Assembly: GCF_014119005.1 (NCBI RefSeq)
Contig: NZ_JACGYX010000009.1
Coordinates: 1-64,000, forward strand
Reading direction: 5' to 3'
Length of the DNA: 64,000 bases
Source: Psychrobacter sp. GP33
Lineage (GTDB): Bacteria > Pseudomonadota > Gammaproteobacteria > Pseudomonadales > Moraxellaceae
Under the pieces are notes generated by a model, which saw nothing but the letters and a program-made list of their open reading frames with translations, ran no database searches and was not told where the DNA came from. The position numbers and the translations under genes are program-made. This document shows, one piece after another, positions 29,068 through 39,681 of this stretch; the first letter of the stretch is position 1; each line of letters starts with the position of its first letter.

Positions 29068-29724
29068 TTATAACTGTACCAGTAACGATTGAATGGCTTG
29101 TCCGCGATGACTGACGCGATTTTTATCAGCGGCGCTTAAGCTTGCGGCACTGGCTTGCAAATCTGGCAACCAAAATAGCGGATCATAACCAAAGCCACCA
29201 TCGCCATGCGACTGCTCCAAAATTTCACCGTGCCATAAACCCTGTGCGATTATCGGTAACGGATCATCGGCATGACGCACCATCGCTAGCACGCAGACAA
29301 ATAACCCTTCGATAGGCACATCAGATTGCTGAGCACGAATGGGCTGCAAGTCAGCAATAAGCTTGTCATTGTTCAGCGTATCATTGCCATGTTCACCGGC
29401 ATAGCGCGCCGAGTAAATGCCCGGTGCATTGCCCAATACTGGCACACAAAGTCCCGAATCGTCAGCAATAGCAGGCTTGCCACTGAGTCGACTGGCATGA
29501 CGGGCTTTGATAATGGCATTTTCAACAAAGCTTAGACCGTCTTCAACTGCATCTTCAATGTTCAGCTGACCTTGTGGAATGATGTTCACATCCAAGTTAG
29601 CTTCGGCAAACAGCCTTGTAAACTCTGCCAATTTCCCTTTATTATTACTGGCAAGTACCCATTCATTATGGCGCACATGGTTTTGCATAGTGTCAGAAAT
29701 GTTTGCAGGTTGCGAGTCGCTCAT
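29068..29724 (-). CDS. rdgB: dITP/XTP pyrophosphatase (RdgB/HAM1 family)
   Basis: A 218-residue house-cleaning enzyme that hydrolyses non-canonical purine triphosphates to keep them out of DNA. ASNNKGKLAEF is the substrate-binding signature, ADDSGLCVPVLGNAPGIYSARYAG the catalytic/metal site region (quoted here in part), GGFGYDPLFWLPD and SHRGQAI complete the family motifs. The N-terminus is about 18 residues longer than E. coli RdgB. It is separate from tig, some 265 bp away. Confidence 0.95.
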   Translation of the reverse strand: MSDSQPANISDTMQNHVRHNEWVLASNNKGKLAEFTRLFAEANLDVNIIPQGQLNIEDAVEDGLSFVENAIIKARHASRLSGKPAIADDSGLCVPVLGNAPGIYSARYAGEHGNDTLNNDKLIADLQPIRAQQSDVPIEGLFVCVLAMVRHADDPLPIIAQGLWHGEILEQSHGDGGFGYDPLFWLPDLQASAASLSAADKNRVSHRGQAIQSLLVQL

Positions 29725-30240
29725 AAAGTAAGTCCATGTTTCGAATAGAATATTGTATATAGTGATAAAGAAATAAGCAGTAAAATGTCGCTACCATAGA
29801 GTGTTTGTTTGCGTAGTATCAATAATACTTTAGCAATTTATCATTAACGCTTATGCTGATACCTACACTGTTAATTGCAAACTAATCCGCCTTATAACAT
29901 TCAGTAACGGATTTTGCTCGTAATTTTTGCTATAATGTGTGGCAAGCTACAGTGAATTATAGCTTATAAGTTGTGTATTTAAAATTAACAATAACTTAAA
30001 AACAGTTATTCGATTACTTTATAGATGCATGACACTGTGCAACAGCGCATCAAGCAATAACCTTCATTAACAATAAACTCAGCCAATTTAGCCGAATAAC
30101 TTGCGGTCATAAGTGTCAATAATACTTAGAGGTATCGCGTTCACATTTGCGTTGTCTGTAAGTTTTGCAGTTAAGAAATAAACGACTGCTGCGCGACTCA
30201 AAAAGAATATCAACGGCTAACCTAGCAAGGATAAAATAAT
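29725..30240. other. Divergent spacer between rdgB and sodB
   Basis: About 515 bp containing the rdgB promoter (minus) and the sodB promoter (plus). The clearest element is the extended -10 at 29928-29936. If this is the real sodB promoter, the leader is about 300 bases long. No ORF is supported in it. Confidence 0.55.
29928..29936 (+). promoter_or_regulatory. Putative extended -10 promoter for sodB
   Basis: TGCTATAAT is a TGn-extended consensus -10. It is the best sigma-70-like element upstream of sodB, although some 300 bases from the start codon. Confidence 0.5.
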
Positions 30241-30870
30241 ATGTCACAGATTACTCTACCAGAATTACCGTATGCAAAAAACGCACTTGAGCCGTACATC
30301 AGTGCTGAAACGTTAGAATTTCACCATGATAAGCATCATGCTGCGTATGTAAACAAATTGAATGAATTGCTACCAGGTTCTGGTCTAGAAGACAAAACGT
30401 TGTCAGAAATCATCGTAGCGACTGCGAAAGATGACAGCAAACAAGGTATGTTCAACCAAGCAGCGCAAGTATGGAACCACACGTTCTATTGGAACTGCAT
30501 GACGCCTACTAATGGCGGCGGCGAACCTACTGGCGATCTAAAAGGCAAAATCGAAGAAGCCTTTGGTAGCTATGATAAATTCCGTGAAGAGTTCAAAAAC
30601 GCAGCAATGACTCAGTTTGGTTCAGGTTGGGCTTGGTTAGTTGCTGATAAAGTTGGCGGTACATTATCAATCGCTAAAACTGCTAATGCTGATACGCCAT
30701 TAGCACATGGTCAAGTAGCTGTATTGACTTGTGATGTGTGGGAACATGCGTACTATATCGACTATCGTAACCGTCGTCCTGAGTATGTTGATACGTTCCT
30801 AGACAAACTAGTGAACTGGGACTACGCAAACGCAAAATATCAAGGTCAAGATGCTGGCGTTGAAGAGTAA
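30241..30870 (+). CDS. sodB: Iron superoxide dismutase
   Basis: A 209-residue cytosolic enzyme converting superoxide to peroxide and oxygen. Metal ligands lie in the HHDKHHAAYV region, WNHTFYW, and DVWEHAYYIDYRNRRP. The AAQVWNHTFYWNCM segment is typical of the iron-type enzyme and close to E. coli SodB. An AAGGATAAA ribosome-binding site precedes the ATG at 30241. A terminator follows directly, so it is monocistronic. Confidence 0.96.
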   Translation: MSQITLPELPYAKNALEPYISAETLEFHHDKHHAAYVNKLNELLPGSGLEDKTLSEIIVATAKDDSKQGMFNQAAQVWNHTFYWNCMTPTNGGGEPTGDLKGKIEEAFGSYDKFREEFKNAAMTQFGSGWAWLVADKVGGTLSIAKTANADTPLAHGQVAVLTCDVWEHAYYIDYRNRRPEYVDTFLDKLVNWDYANAKYQGQDAGVEE

Positions 30871-30894
30871 TCTTTAAAACCTAGTATTTGATTT

Positions 30895-30927
30895 AAAAAA
30901 AGGACGCTGAGAGGCGTCCTTTTTTTG
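30895..30927. terminator. Bidirectional terminator after sodB
   Basis: Seven A, GGACGC paired with GCGTCC around a 6-base loop, then a T run. It lies between sodB and the convergent coiled-coil gene. Confidence 0.9.
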
Positions 30928-30943
30928 GTTTGAAATAGAGCTT

Positions 30944-31621
30944 CTATCTAATTTTAATTACTGTATCAGGTTGAAGACTACCTTCATATTCTAATATACC
31001 AGCTGTATTCATTTTTCTTAATTCTTGGACAATATCTCTTATAGAAATGAAGTTGTCTAATCGTTGAACAATATCATCAGCTACAACTATTTTGTTCTCT
31101 TTTTCTAATAGTCTTATTTCCTCTAGAACCTTCTTTTGTATCATCTCTTCGAGAGTTTCACTTTCTACTACACTAGAAACTTGGATAGCATTCTCTAATA
31201 AGCTTTCTAATTCGTTTCCTAAACCAAGCAACTTACTATCTGAATTTTCTTGCCTTTGTAATATTTCATTCAATTTATCATCAAACTGTAATTTTATTTT
31301 TTGGATTTTACCTTCTGTCTTTAGTTCAGTTTCTTTGAGAAGATTACTTTTATTGGAGCTAATATTGTCTTCTCCATTCCAAATATGATTTCTCATATCT
31401 GATACTGTATCTTTCACCATAGAAAATGTATCTGAATAAAGTTTATCGAAAAGCTTCTCTAGCTTCTGTACACTAGCGTCAATATCAGATGCAGCTTTAG
31501 TTGTAACTTTGGAAGATGCCTCTGACATTTTAAAAAATACTAAAGATAACCAAATCGCTCCAACAGCGAGTATCAAAGATGCTATTGAAGCGATCAAAGA
31601 TAAAAGCTCTATATTCGACAT
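30944..31621 (-). CDS. Membrane-anchored coiled-coil protein of unknown function
   Basis: A 225-residue protein not assigned to a family. An N-terminal transmembrane helix (about residues 8-31, LLSLIASIASLILAVGAIWL) is followed by a long predicted coiled-coil to about residue 165, rich in Lys, Glu, Leu and Asn. A compact C-terminal region (about 170-225) with VVADDIVQRLDNFISIRDIV could be a small helix-turn-helix-like domain. Base use is visibly richer in A/T than the neighbours, favouring AAA, AAT and TTA, which suggests recent acquisition. The ATG at 31621 follows GAAAG. It is a single gene between sodB and the DUF72 gene. Confidence 0.7.
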   Translation of the reverse strand: MSNIELLSLIASIASLILAVGAIWLSLVFFKMSEASSKVTTKAASDIDASVQKLEKLFDKLYSDTFSMVKDTVSDMRNHIWNGEDNISSNKSNLLKETELKTEGKIQKIKLQFDDKLNEILQRQENSDSKLLGLGNELESLLENAIQVSSVVESETLEEMIQKKVLEEIRLLEKENKIVVADDIVQRLDNFISIRDIVQELRKMNTAGILEYEGSLQPDTVIKIR

Positions 31622-31755
31622 ACTTTCTTCCAGTTCTTTTAATAATTAGAGTTGATAATAACAATAGTAGAAGTCCGTGAAAATTTATATATCTGTTTTT
31701 AACGTAATAGGCTCGGAGAATAGAATAATTATTTGCTAATAACAAACTTCAGAGT

Positions 31756-32604
31756 CTATAACACCTCAAACCCAAACCTACCCAACGCCTCACGCAACAT
31801 CGCGATATTATAATAAGCATGCGCATTCACCGTATTTTGAAAGAAGATATAGAGCGTATCAAAATGCTGACGCTGATTGGCAATCGCTTGCGCCCATTCC
31901 TGCATCTCCGCTTCACTATAGCGATAATCATGTCGGTCGGCAGCACTCATCGCATCCCACCAATTTAGATTATTGCCATGCATCCGCAGATAACCAATGC
32001 GCTGAGTAAATAGCAAGCGTGATGGCGGTAGACCATCCACTTTTGGATAATCAACGCTGCACCAAATCAAACCTTGCTCGCGGAAGCTATCGACCACTTG
32101 CAGCGTGTGCCAGCTGGCGTGACGGAATTCTACGGCTAAAGGATAGTCTTGAAACCAGCTTACTAATTTGGCTAAATACAGCCGATTATCGCGTGTCCGA
32201 TCAAAGCCATGCGGGAACTGTAATAATAGTGGTGCGAGAGCATTGGCTTCGATAAGTGGGGTTAGGGCAGTGAGAAAAGACTGGGCGTGTTCTGCGCTAC
32301 CTTTACGCGCATGAGTGAAATCTTGATGCAGTTTTACCGTAAACTTTAACTTGCTTTCCGCTTGCACGTGGGCTTTATCGGCCATTCCCGCAAATGCTTT
32401 TTGTCCAATAGGCGCATAAAAAGTACTATTAATCTCTACCGCACCGTATTGTTTGGCGTATTCACGTAGGAAGTCGGTTTTTTTGGTGCCGGTTGGGTAT
32501 AACGTGCCTAATAAATCGGTATCGCTATAGCCACCTGTGCCCAGATAAATCTGTTGAGTATTGGTCTGTGCCTGTGCCTGTGTCGGTGTCTGAATTTGAG
32601 TCAT
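31756..32604 (-). CDS. DUF72 family protein (YecE-like)
   Basis: A 282-residue soluble TIM-barrel-like protein of the DUF72/YecE family. IYLGTGGYSDTDLLGTLYP near the start, VEINSTFYAPIG, LKFTVKLHQDFTH, LLLQFPHGF, LAVEFRHASWH and YLRMHGNN are typical. The biochemical role is not established. The ATG at 32604 has an AAGGAGG ribosome-binding site. The first 18 residues are a Gln/Thr-rich low-complexity stretch encoded by a short CTGTG/TGTGC-type repeat. Confidence 0.88.
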   Translation of the reverse strand: MTQIQTPTQAQAQTNTQQIYLGTGGYSDTDLLGTLYPTGTKKTDFLREYAKQYGAVEINSTFYAPIGQKAFAGMADKAHVQAESKLKFTVKLHQDFTHARKGSAEHAQSFLTALTPLIEANALAPLLLQFPHGFDRTRDNRLYLAKLVSWFQDYPLAVEFRHASWHTLQVVDSFREQGLIWCSVDYPKVDGLPPSRLLFTQRIGYLRMHGNNLNWWDAMSAADRHDYRYSEAEMQEWAQAIANQRQHFDTLYIFFQNTVNAHAYYNIAMLREALGRFGFEVL

Positions 32605-32722
32605 CGCTGCCTCCTTGCAGAAGTCCTTTTTTTGGTCTGTCTTTATTCCTTTATACGGCTATTTTTAAGAATTTATCTTTTTATATCACTACCATCATTC
32701 AGTAAAAGTTCTGTTTAAGGGT

Positions 32723-33808
32723 TTATTTTTTACGTGACCATAGCCAGTCAATCAGCTCAAGCAGTGCGTTACTTTTTGCACCATTATTTGTGTCATTTAT
32801 GTCGCTATCTACTTCGTCACTATTATTAATTAGCTCACGAATTACCGCTGCGCGCCCTTGATTAAATAGCGACTGCGCATAATCGCTTGCCGCATTCACA
32901 CCCATTAATTTAACGTAAGTCGATTTATCTAGTTTTTCATCGCTACCGGCAGGCTTGCCCAAGTCATCAGTGCTGGCAGTGACATCTAAAATGTCATCTT
33001 GAACTTGGAACGCAAGCCCAATATGTTGCGCACAGTCTTGTAATGCAATGCGTTGTGGCGCAGTTGCTCCAGCACAAATGCCGCCCATTAATACCGCCGC
33101 TTCAATTAACGCGCCTGTTTTATCACGGTGGATGGCTTCTAACTCGTCTTGAGTAATGTTACTCGTGGCTTCAGCATTGATATCGAGCATTTGCCCTGCC
33201 ACCATCCGCCGTGCGCGCGGGGCAAATACCGCTAACAATTGACTGGCTGTCTGCTCATCATAGGAGGCAAAGGTCGGAATTTCTGCGGTTAATATTTCAA
33301 AGGCTAACGTCTGCAACACGTCACCTGCCAATAATGCCGTCGCTTCATCGAATACGATGTGCGCGGTTGGCTGTCCGCGTCTTAGCTCATCATCGTCCAT
33401 GCATGGCAAGTCGTCATGCACCAATGAATAAGTATGCAATAGCTCCACTGCCAATGCCGCTCGTCGACACATATCGTAGTGGATATCAGCATCTAGTAAT
33501 TTATCCAGCTTATCTAATTTAGCCAACTTATCTGGCATGTTTTCGGTGCCAGTTTCTGCTTCCAAATCTATATCGGTAATCCATTCATTACTGGCGCTGA
33601 CACTGATAAAACTACTGGCAACCAATAATGGACGCACCGCTTTTCCTTGTCCAGTCATCACATAACGGCATGCGTCAATCAACGGACTTGGCAACTCAGC
33701 ATAAGCAAATAGGGTCTCAATATCTTGCGCCAATTGCGCACGCAACGTGTTATGAAAATGCTCAAACTTAGTAAAAGGAACGAATTGCGGTACAGAAGAA
33801 ACAGTCAT
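32723..33808 (-). CDS. ispA: Polyprenyl (farnesyl) diphosphate synthase
   Basis: A 361-residue trans-prenyltransferase making farnesyl diphosphate from IPP and DMAPP, supplying undecaprenyl and quinone side-chain pathways. The first aspartate-rich motif is HDDLPCMDDDELRRGQPTAH (Asp132 onward), and the second is FQVQDDILDVT with GKPAGSDEKLDKSTY. IspA is usually about 300 residues; the excess includes an insert at about 71-108 with acidic and KLDKLDKL-type repeats, plus a C-terminal Asp/Asn-rich stretch near 335-350. Geranylgeranyl synthase is the alternative. No dxs is adjacent. Confidence 0.9.
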   Translation of the reverse strand: MTVSSVPQFVPFTKFEHFHNTLRAQLAQDIETLFAYAELPSPLIDACRYVMTGQGKAVRPLLVASSFISVSASNEWITDIDLEAETGTENMPDKLAKLDKLDKLLDADIHYDMCRRAALAVELLHTYSLVHDDLPCMDDDELRRGQPTAHIVFDEATALLAGDVLQTLAFEILTAEIPTFASYDEQTASQLLAVFAPRARRMVAGQMLDINAEATSNITQDELEAIHRDKTGALIEAAVLMGGICAGATAPQRIALQDCAQHIGLAFQVQDDILDVTASTDDLGKPAGSDEKLDKSTYVKLMGVNAASDYAQSLFNQGRAAVIRELINNSDEVDSDINDTNNGAKSNALLELIDWLWSRKK

Positions 33809-34274
33809 AACCCAACCAGTTATCAGATGAATAAGAAAAACATCGCTAGTGTAACATGATAGCGCAGAGGGCTTATAGACACACTTGACGCGCCATTTGT
33901 TTTGGTTACGTATTGGTGATTTAACTTGTCATCTGAATGTGGTTTGATGAATGGGTGTCGATTTTTATAAAAACTTAAAACAGAAATACTGAAATGATGT
34001 GATTAGAAAAGATAACCGTTTCGTAACGCACAATGGCAGTAAGGTAAATGCCTGCCGTCAGATTAATAGTGACTTACGAGTCTGGCTTTAGCTTGTGACA
34101 GTCGGGGGCATAACCGCCTACACTAACTCCTGCATTGACTGACGTTAAAAAAATACAAGGTTTTACTTTGGCGTTTTTATTCAATAACTTTTTATCGCAT
34201 GATTTTTTATCTTACTACTATTTTATAAGTACTTAATATCTGGTTAATAATTATTTAATAACAAGGAGTCTTAC
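33809..34274. other. Divergent spacer between ispA and fadBA
   Basis: About 466 bp holding the ispA and fadB promoters. A TTGACT at about 34135 could be a -35 hexamer but no convincing -10 accompanies it. I did not find a clear FadR- or PsrA-type palindrome by eye. Confidence 0.45.
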
Positions 34275-36434
34275 ATGATATACCAAGGAAATCGCATTAC
34301 GGTCAGTATGCTAGAAGACGGCATCGCCAATATGCAATACAACGCCGAAAACGAGAGCGTGAATAAGTTTGATAGTGAGACCAACAAACAGTTCGATGAA
34401 GCCGTTAATGCGCTTGAAAAAGCCAATGATGTGAAAGGCTTGATTGTCACTTCTAGCAAAGGTGTATTTATCGCTGGCGCGGATATCACTGAATTTGTTG
34501 CTTCTTTTAAGCAACCAGAAGATGAGATTAAAGAGTGGCTGATTGGTATCAACGACGTCTTTAACCGTTTTGAAGATTTGCCGTTTCCTAAAGTTGCTGC
34601 CATTAATGGCGCAGCGCTCGGCGGTGGTTGTGAGATGACCTTGGTGTGTGAATACCGCGTCATGAGCGATAACGCAATCATCGGTCTGCCTGAAACCCAA
34701 CTGGGTATTTTCCCTGGGTTTGGCGGTACGGTACGCACCACGCGTGTGATTGGTATTGATAATGCGCTTGAGCTGATTGCCACTGGTACGCCTAAAAAAG
34801 CACCTGATGCCTTAAAACTAGGCTTGGTTGACGCGACGGTTGCGGCTGAAGAATTGCAAGATGCCGCCATTGATTTGGTCAAAAAATGTATCTCAGGTGA
34901 GCTTGATTGGCAAGCCAAGCGTCAAGAAAAACTCAATCCGGTGAAGCTAAATCCACTTGAGCAAACCATGGCATTTAGTAGTGCTAAGGCGATGATTTTC
35001 GCTAAAGCCAATCCTAAGCAATATCCTGCGCCAGCACTTGCGATTGCGGCGATGGAAAAACACGTTAATTTGCCACGTGATAAAGCCATTGAAGTCGAAG
35101 CTGCCGGTTTTGCTAAAGCGGCTAAAACGCCACAAGCCGAAAGCTTGGTTGGTCTATTCTTAAATGACCAATTGGTTAAAAAACTCGCCAAACAACACAG
35201 TAAATTAGCACATGATATTGATGAGGCGGCGGTACTTGGCGCAGGCATCATGGGCGGCGGTATCGCCTATCAGGCAGCCAGTAAAGGCTTGCCTATTATC
35301 ATGAAAGATATCAAGTCTGAACAATTAGATTTGGGCATGGGCGAGGCAAGCAAGTTACTTGGCAAAATGGTTGATCGCGGCAAAATGACTCCAACTCAAA
35401 TGGGAGAAACCTTAAGCCGTATTCGTCCAACCTTGAACTATGGTGACTTTGGTGAAACTGATATTGTCATCGAAGCGGTGGTAGAAAATCCAAACGTGAA
35501 ACGAGCTGTGCTTGCCGAGGTGGAAGGCTTGGTTAAAGACGATTGTATCTTGGCCTCAAATACCTCGACGATTTCGATTACTTATTTAGCCGAAGCGCTG
35601 GCACGTCCAGAAAACTTCGTGGGTATGCATTTCTTTAACCCTGTGCATAAAATGCCATTGGTTGAAGTCATTCGCGGGGCAAAGTCTTCCGAACAAGCCA
35701 TTGCGACTACCGTTGCCCTAGCGTCTAAAATGGGCAAAGTGCCTGTCGTCGTTAATGACTGCCCTGGTTTCTTAGTCAACCGTGTCTTATTTCCATACTT
35801 TGGCGCGTTTGATTTATTATTGAAACAAGGCGCGGATTTCGTCCATATCGATAAAGTCATGGAAAAATTCGGCTGGCCAATGGGTCCAGCTTATCTCATC
35901 GATGTGGTTGGTTTAGATACCGGTGTGCATGGCGCAGAAGTGATGGCAGAAGGCTATCCTGATCGCATGAAGCCTGATTATAAAGGCGCGATTGAACATC
36001 TATATGAAAAGAAACGCTTAGGTCAGAAAAATGGCGTTGGCTTTTATAAGTATGAAATGGACAAACGTGGTAAGCCACAAAAAGTCGCTGATGACACCAC
36101 TTATGCGCTTTTAAAAGACACTACTGATAGCGACGCGCAGACCTTTGATGACCAAGCGATTATTGACCGTATGATGCTCGCATTCTGTAACGAGACCGTA
36201 CGTTGCCTAGAAGATAACATCGTTTCCACACCATCTGAGGCGGATATGGCAATGATTATGGGCGTTGGTTTCCCACCATTCCGTGGCGGACCGTGTCGTT
36301 ATATCGACCAAATGGGTCTAGATAACTACTTGGCGCTATGTGAAAAATACGCAGACCTTGGCAAAGCTTATGAAGCGCCGCAAAAGATTCGCGATATGGC
36401 TGCGGCAGGCGAGACTTTTTACCCAACCGCGTAA
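34275..36434 (+). CDS. fadB: Fatty acid oxidation complex alpha subunit FadB
   Basis: A 719-residue multifunctional enzyme of beta-oxidation: an N-terminal enoyl-CoA hydratase/isomerase domain ([43 protein letters not shown]) and a C-terminal 3-hydroxyacyl-CoA dehydrogenase domain starting near residue 315 with [17 protein letters not shown] (NAD-binding) and [15 protein letters not shown]. It forms an alpha2beta2 complex with FadA. An AAGGAG ribosome-binding site precedes the ATG at 34275. fadA follows after 146 bp. The long minus-strand frame inside the first third is a coding shadow. Confidence 0.97.
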   Translation: MIYQGNRITVSMLEDGIANMQYNAENESVNKFDSETNKQFDEAVNALEKANDVKGLIVTSSKGVFIAGADITEFVASFKQPEDEIKEWLIGINDVFNRFEDLPFPKVAAINGAALGGGCEMTLVCEYRVMSDNAIIGLPETQLGIFPGFGGTVRTTRVIGIDNALELIATGTPKKAPDALKLGLVDATVAAEELQDAAIDLVKKCISGELDWQAKRQEKLNPVKLNPLEQTMAFSSAKAMIFAKANPKQYPAPALAIAAMEKHVNLPRDKAIEVEAAGFAKAAKTPQAESLVGLFLNDQLVKKLAKQHSKLAHDIDEAAVLGAGIMGGGIAYQAASKGLPIIMKDIKSEQLDLGMGEASKLLGKMVDRGKMTPTQMGETLSRIRPTLNYGDFGETDIVIEAVVENPNVKRAVLAEVEGLVKDDCILASNTSTISITYLAEALARPENFVGMHFFNPVHKMPLVEVIRGAKSSEQAIATTVALASKMGKVPVVVNDCPGFLVNRVLFPYFGAFDLLLKQGADFVHIDKVMEKFGWPMGPAYLIDVVGLDTGVHGAEVMAEGYPDRMKPDYKGAIEHLYEKKRLGQKNGVGFYKYEMDKRGKPQKVADDTTYALLKDTTDSDAQTFDDQAIIDRMMLAFCNETVRCLEDNIVSTPSEADMAMIMGVGFPPFRGGPCRYIDQMGLDNYLALCEKYADLGKAYEAPQKIRDMAAAGETFYPTA

Positions 36435-36568
36435 CGAGCTGTCATTAATAGGATGAAGCGCAGTACGCCTATTTATTAACGGTTGCTGATTATTTAATTA
36501 CTTAGTTATTTAATGATTAATAAACCCTAATAAATATTGCTGTACTGCCACTGACAATAAAAAATTGA

Positions 36569-37753
<1,185 letters not shown>

Positions 37754-37786
37754 AGATTCCATAATACAGTCATAAAATTATTCATT

Positions 37787-37823
37787 AAAAAAGCTCTCAG
37801 TCATCATGATTGAGGGCTTTTTT
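37787..37823 (+). terminator. Terminator of fadBA
   Basis: AAAAAAGCtCTCA pairs with TGAGgGCTTTTTT around an 11-base loop; one internal T-G pair. Confidence 0.82.
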
Positions 37824-38028
37824 ACGGCGTGATTAAAGATACATGCTAATGAGTGTTTGTAAGTTGTTACCAAAAATTATCCTGATTGACGCCCTGAACA
37901 AAATATGACTAAATAAGATGGCGCAATCTATTAGAATATTAATGATAAAAAAGCGTTTTGCTAACATATAACGTCTAATAAAAGACAGTTTTGGATTGCC
38001 AATTTGGCAGCCGTACAAGGAGTGTGCT

Positions 38029-38604
38029 ATGTCGACCATGATTTCTGATAAAACCTACCGTATTGCCCGCGAGAACACCCAAGCGATGATTATCGACGTT
38101 CAAGAACGTCTGACTCCGCACATATATGATCATGAAAATATTGTCAAAAAAATAATAACTTTAGTAAAGGGTCTACAAGCGCTTGATGTGCCGATTATGC
38201 TTAATGAGCAATATAAACAAGGCTTAGGTGACACATTACCGGAACTTCGCGAAGTACTAGAGGGTGATAACGCCAAAAGCTTTGAGAAAGTCACCTTTAG
38301 CGCATGTGATACCGATACCTCATGGCATTATCTTGCGCAGCAGAATCGTGGTATTGTTTTGCTTTTTGGTGTTGAGACCCATGTTTGTGTGCTGCAAACC
38401 GCGCTTGATTTATTAGATAATGGTATGCAGCCGGTCATTATTGGCGATGCGGTTGGTTCACGTTTTCCGTATGATAAAAAGCTTGCTCTGCGCCGTATTC
38501 GCCGTGCCGGTGGCGTGATTACGACGGTTGAAACTATCTTGTTCGAGCTATGCCGTAGTAGCGCAGACCCTGCGTTTAAAACCATTAGTAATTTGATTAA
38601 ATAG
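38029..38604 (+). CDS. Isochorismatase-family hydrolase (YcaC-like)
   Basis: About 191 residues. The catalytic triad of cysteine hydrolases can be placed: Asp in MIIDVQERL, Lys in FEKVTFSA, and Cys in VETHVCVLQTALDL preceded by the cis-peptide segment. Members hydrolyse isochorismate, nicotinamide or other amides; YcaC-type substrates are unclear. Given the nadV salvage genes in this window a nicotinamidase role might be imagined, but the sequence looks more like YcaC than PncA. An AAGGAG ribosome-binding site supports the ATG at 38029 rather than a frame start 33 bases earlier. Confidence 0.85.
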   Translation: MSTMISDKTYRIARENTQAMIIDVQERLTPHIYDHENIVKKIITLVKGLQALDVPIMLNEQYKQGLGDTLPELREVLEGDNAKSFEKVTFSACDTDTSWHYLAQQNRGIVLLFGVETHVCVLQTALDLLDNGMQPVIIGDAVGSRFPYDKKLALRRIRRAGGVITTVETILFELCRSSADPAFKTISNLIK

Positions 38605-38655
38605 CAGTAAAACTGTTAACGTCGTAAATGCCGATATCGTAAATGCTGGTATCAT

Positions 38656-38697
38656 AAATACAGCCGTTAGTAGCTTAATATTAGCGGCTGTATTTTT
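38656..38697. terminator. Terminator between isochorismatase-like gene and psd
   Basis: AAATACAGCCGTTA pairs with TAGCGGCTGTATTT (one G-U) around the loop, then T residues. It lies between convergent genes. Just before it, two 15-bp near-copies beginning CGTAAATG (38623 and 38638) form a short direct repeat. Confidence 0.8.
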
Positions 38698-38723
38698 AGT
38701 GTTTTTTATTCATAATGAGCGTT

Positions 38724-39560
38724 TTATTCAGCGTTTGCCACGCCTAATAATTGACCCATTTGTACCGTAGTATTGGCAGTCATGCTATCTTGCCAAGCCG
38801 TTCTTGCAGCTTTTGGTAATACGACAATCGCGGTTGAGCCTAAGTAAAAACGTCCAAGCTCAGCGCCTTGTGCAAATTCCATATCATGCTCAGCTTCTTG
38901 AATCTCATCAGTGCGGGTAATTTTACCAGTCGCTGCTGTCTCAATCCCAGCGACAATCATAGCGCCAACCATAACGACGGCTGCCTTACCGTATTCTGTA
39001 TCGAACAGACAGACCAAACGCTCATTACGGGCAAATAAGTCTGGTACATTGGCAGCGGTGGTATTATTTACCGAAAATAACGTGCCGGGAACGTAGCGGG
39101 TTTTGGTCAATGTTCCCGCAAATGGCATATGCACGCGGTGGTAATTGCTCGGTGCTAAATAAACGGTAGCAAAGCTCCCATCCGCAAAATAGCTGCCATC
39201 GTCCTTATCGGCGAGCAGTTGCCCGATATCATAATCGCGACCTTTGGCTTGCAGCAATTTATGATGACGCAGTTGACCAAGTTGTGATATGACCCCATCG
39301 GCAGGACTGACAATACCATGCGTGGTGCTATCAATTGCACGAGCATCTTCTTTTAGCTCACGGGTAAAAAAGTCATTAAAGCTCTCATAAGCATTTAGGC
39401 TTTGACGTTCATATTCGTCTAATTTAACATCATATGCTTTGGCAAAAGTGCGAATGAATGCCCGTTTGACTAAAGGATGTCGACTTGCTGCCAAGCGTCC
39501 AGCGACTATACTCAGCTGTTGTTGCGGTACAAACTGTTGGATAGTGGTAAATAAATTCAT
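38724..39560 (-). CDS. psd: Phosphatidylserine decarboxylase proenzyme
   Basis: A 278-residue inner-membrane enzyme making phosphatidylethanolamine. The LGST motif (Gly-Ser242) is the self-cleavage site that generates the pyruvoyl group and leaves a short alpha chain. VSPADGVISQLGQL, YHRVHMPFAG and FARNERLVCLFDTEYG are typical. It is divergent from dtd, with about 120 bp between them. Confidence 0.96.
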   Translation of the reverse strand: MNLFTTIQQFVPQQQLSIVAGRLAASRHPLVKRAFIRTFAKAYDVKLDEYERQSLNAYESFNDFFTRELKEDARAIDSTTHGIVSPADGVISQLGQLRHHKLLQAKGRDYDIGQLLADKDDGSYFADGSFATVYLAPSNYHRVHMPFAGTLTKTRYVPGTLFSVNNTTAANVPDLFARNERLVCLFDTEYGKAAVVMVGAMIVAGIETAATGKITRTDEIQEAEHDMEFAQGAELGRFYLGSTAIVVLPKAARTAWQDSMTANTTVQMGQLLGVANAE

Positions 39561-39681
39561 ATTAAGGCTACCAAAATAATTCTTAGAATAAGAAAGTATG
39601 ATTAAAAAGAGTCATTAATACTTATATTTTATCATGGTCAGCCAATGTCTGTATGATCATAATCTATGAAGGAGACAATCA

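Noticed and set aside
34271..34918. A 215-codon minus-strand frame inside fadB
   Set aside because: It lies wholly antisense to the conserved hydratase domain of FadB, has Ser/Pro-rich shadow composition and no ribosome-binding site.
38029..38604. Nicotinamidase PncA linked to NAD salvage
   Set aside because: The protein is isochorismatase-family but looks YcaC-like, and NadV salvage does not need a nicotinamidase.
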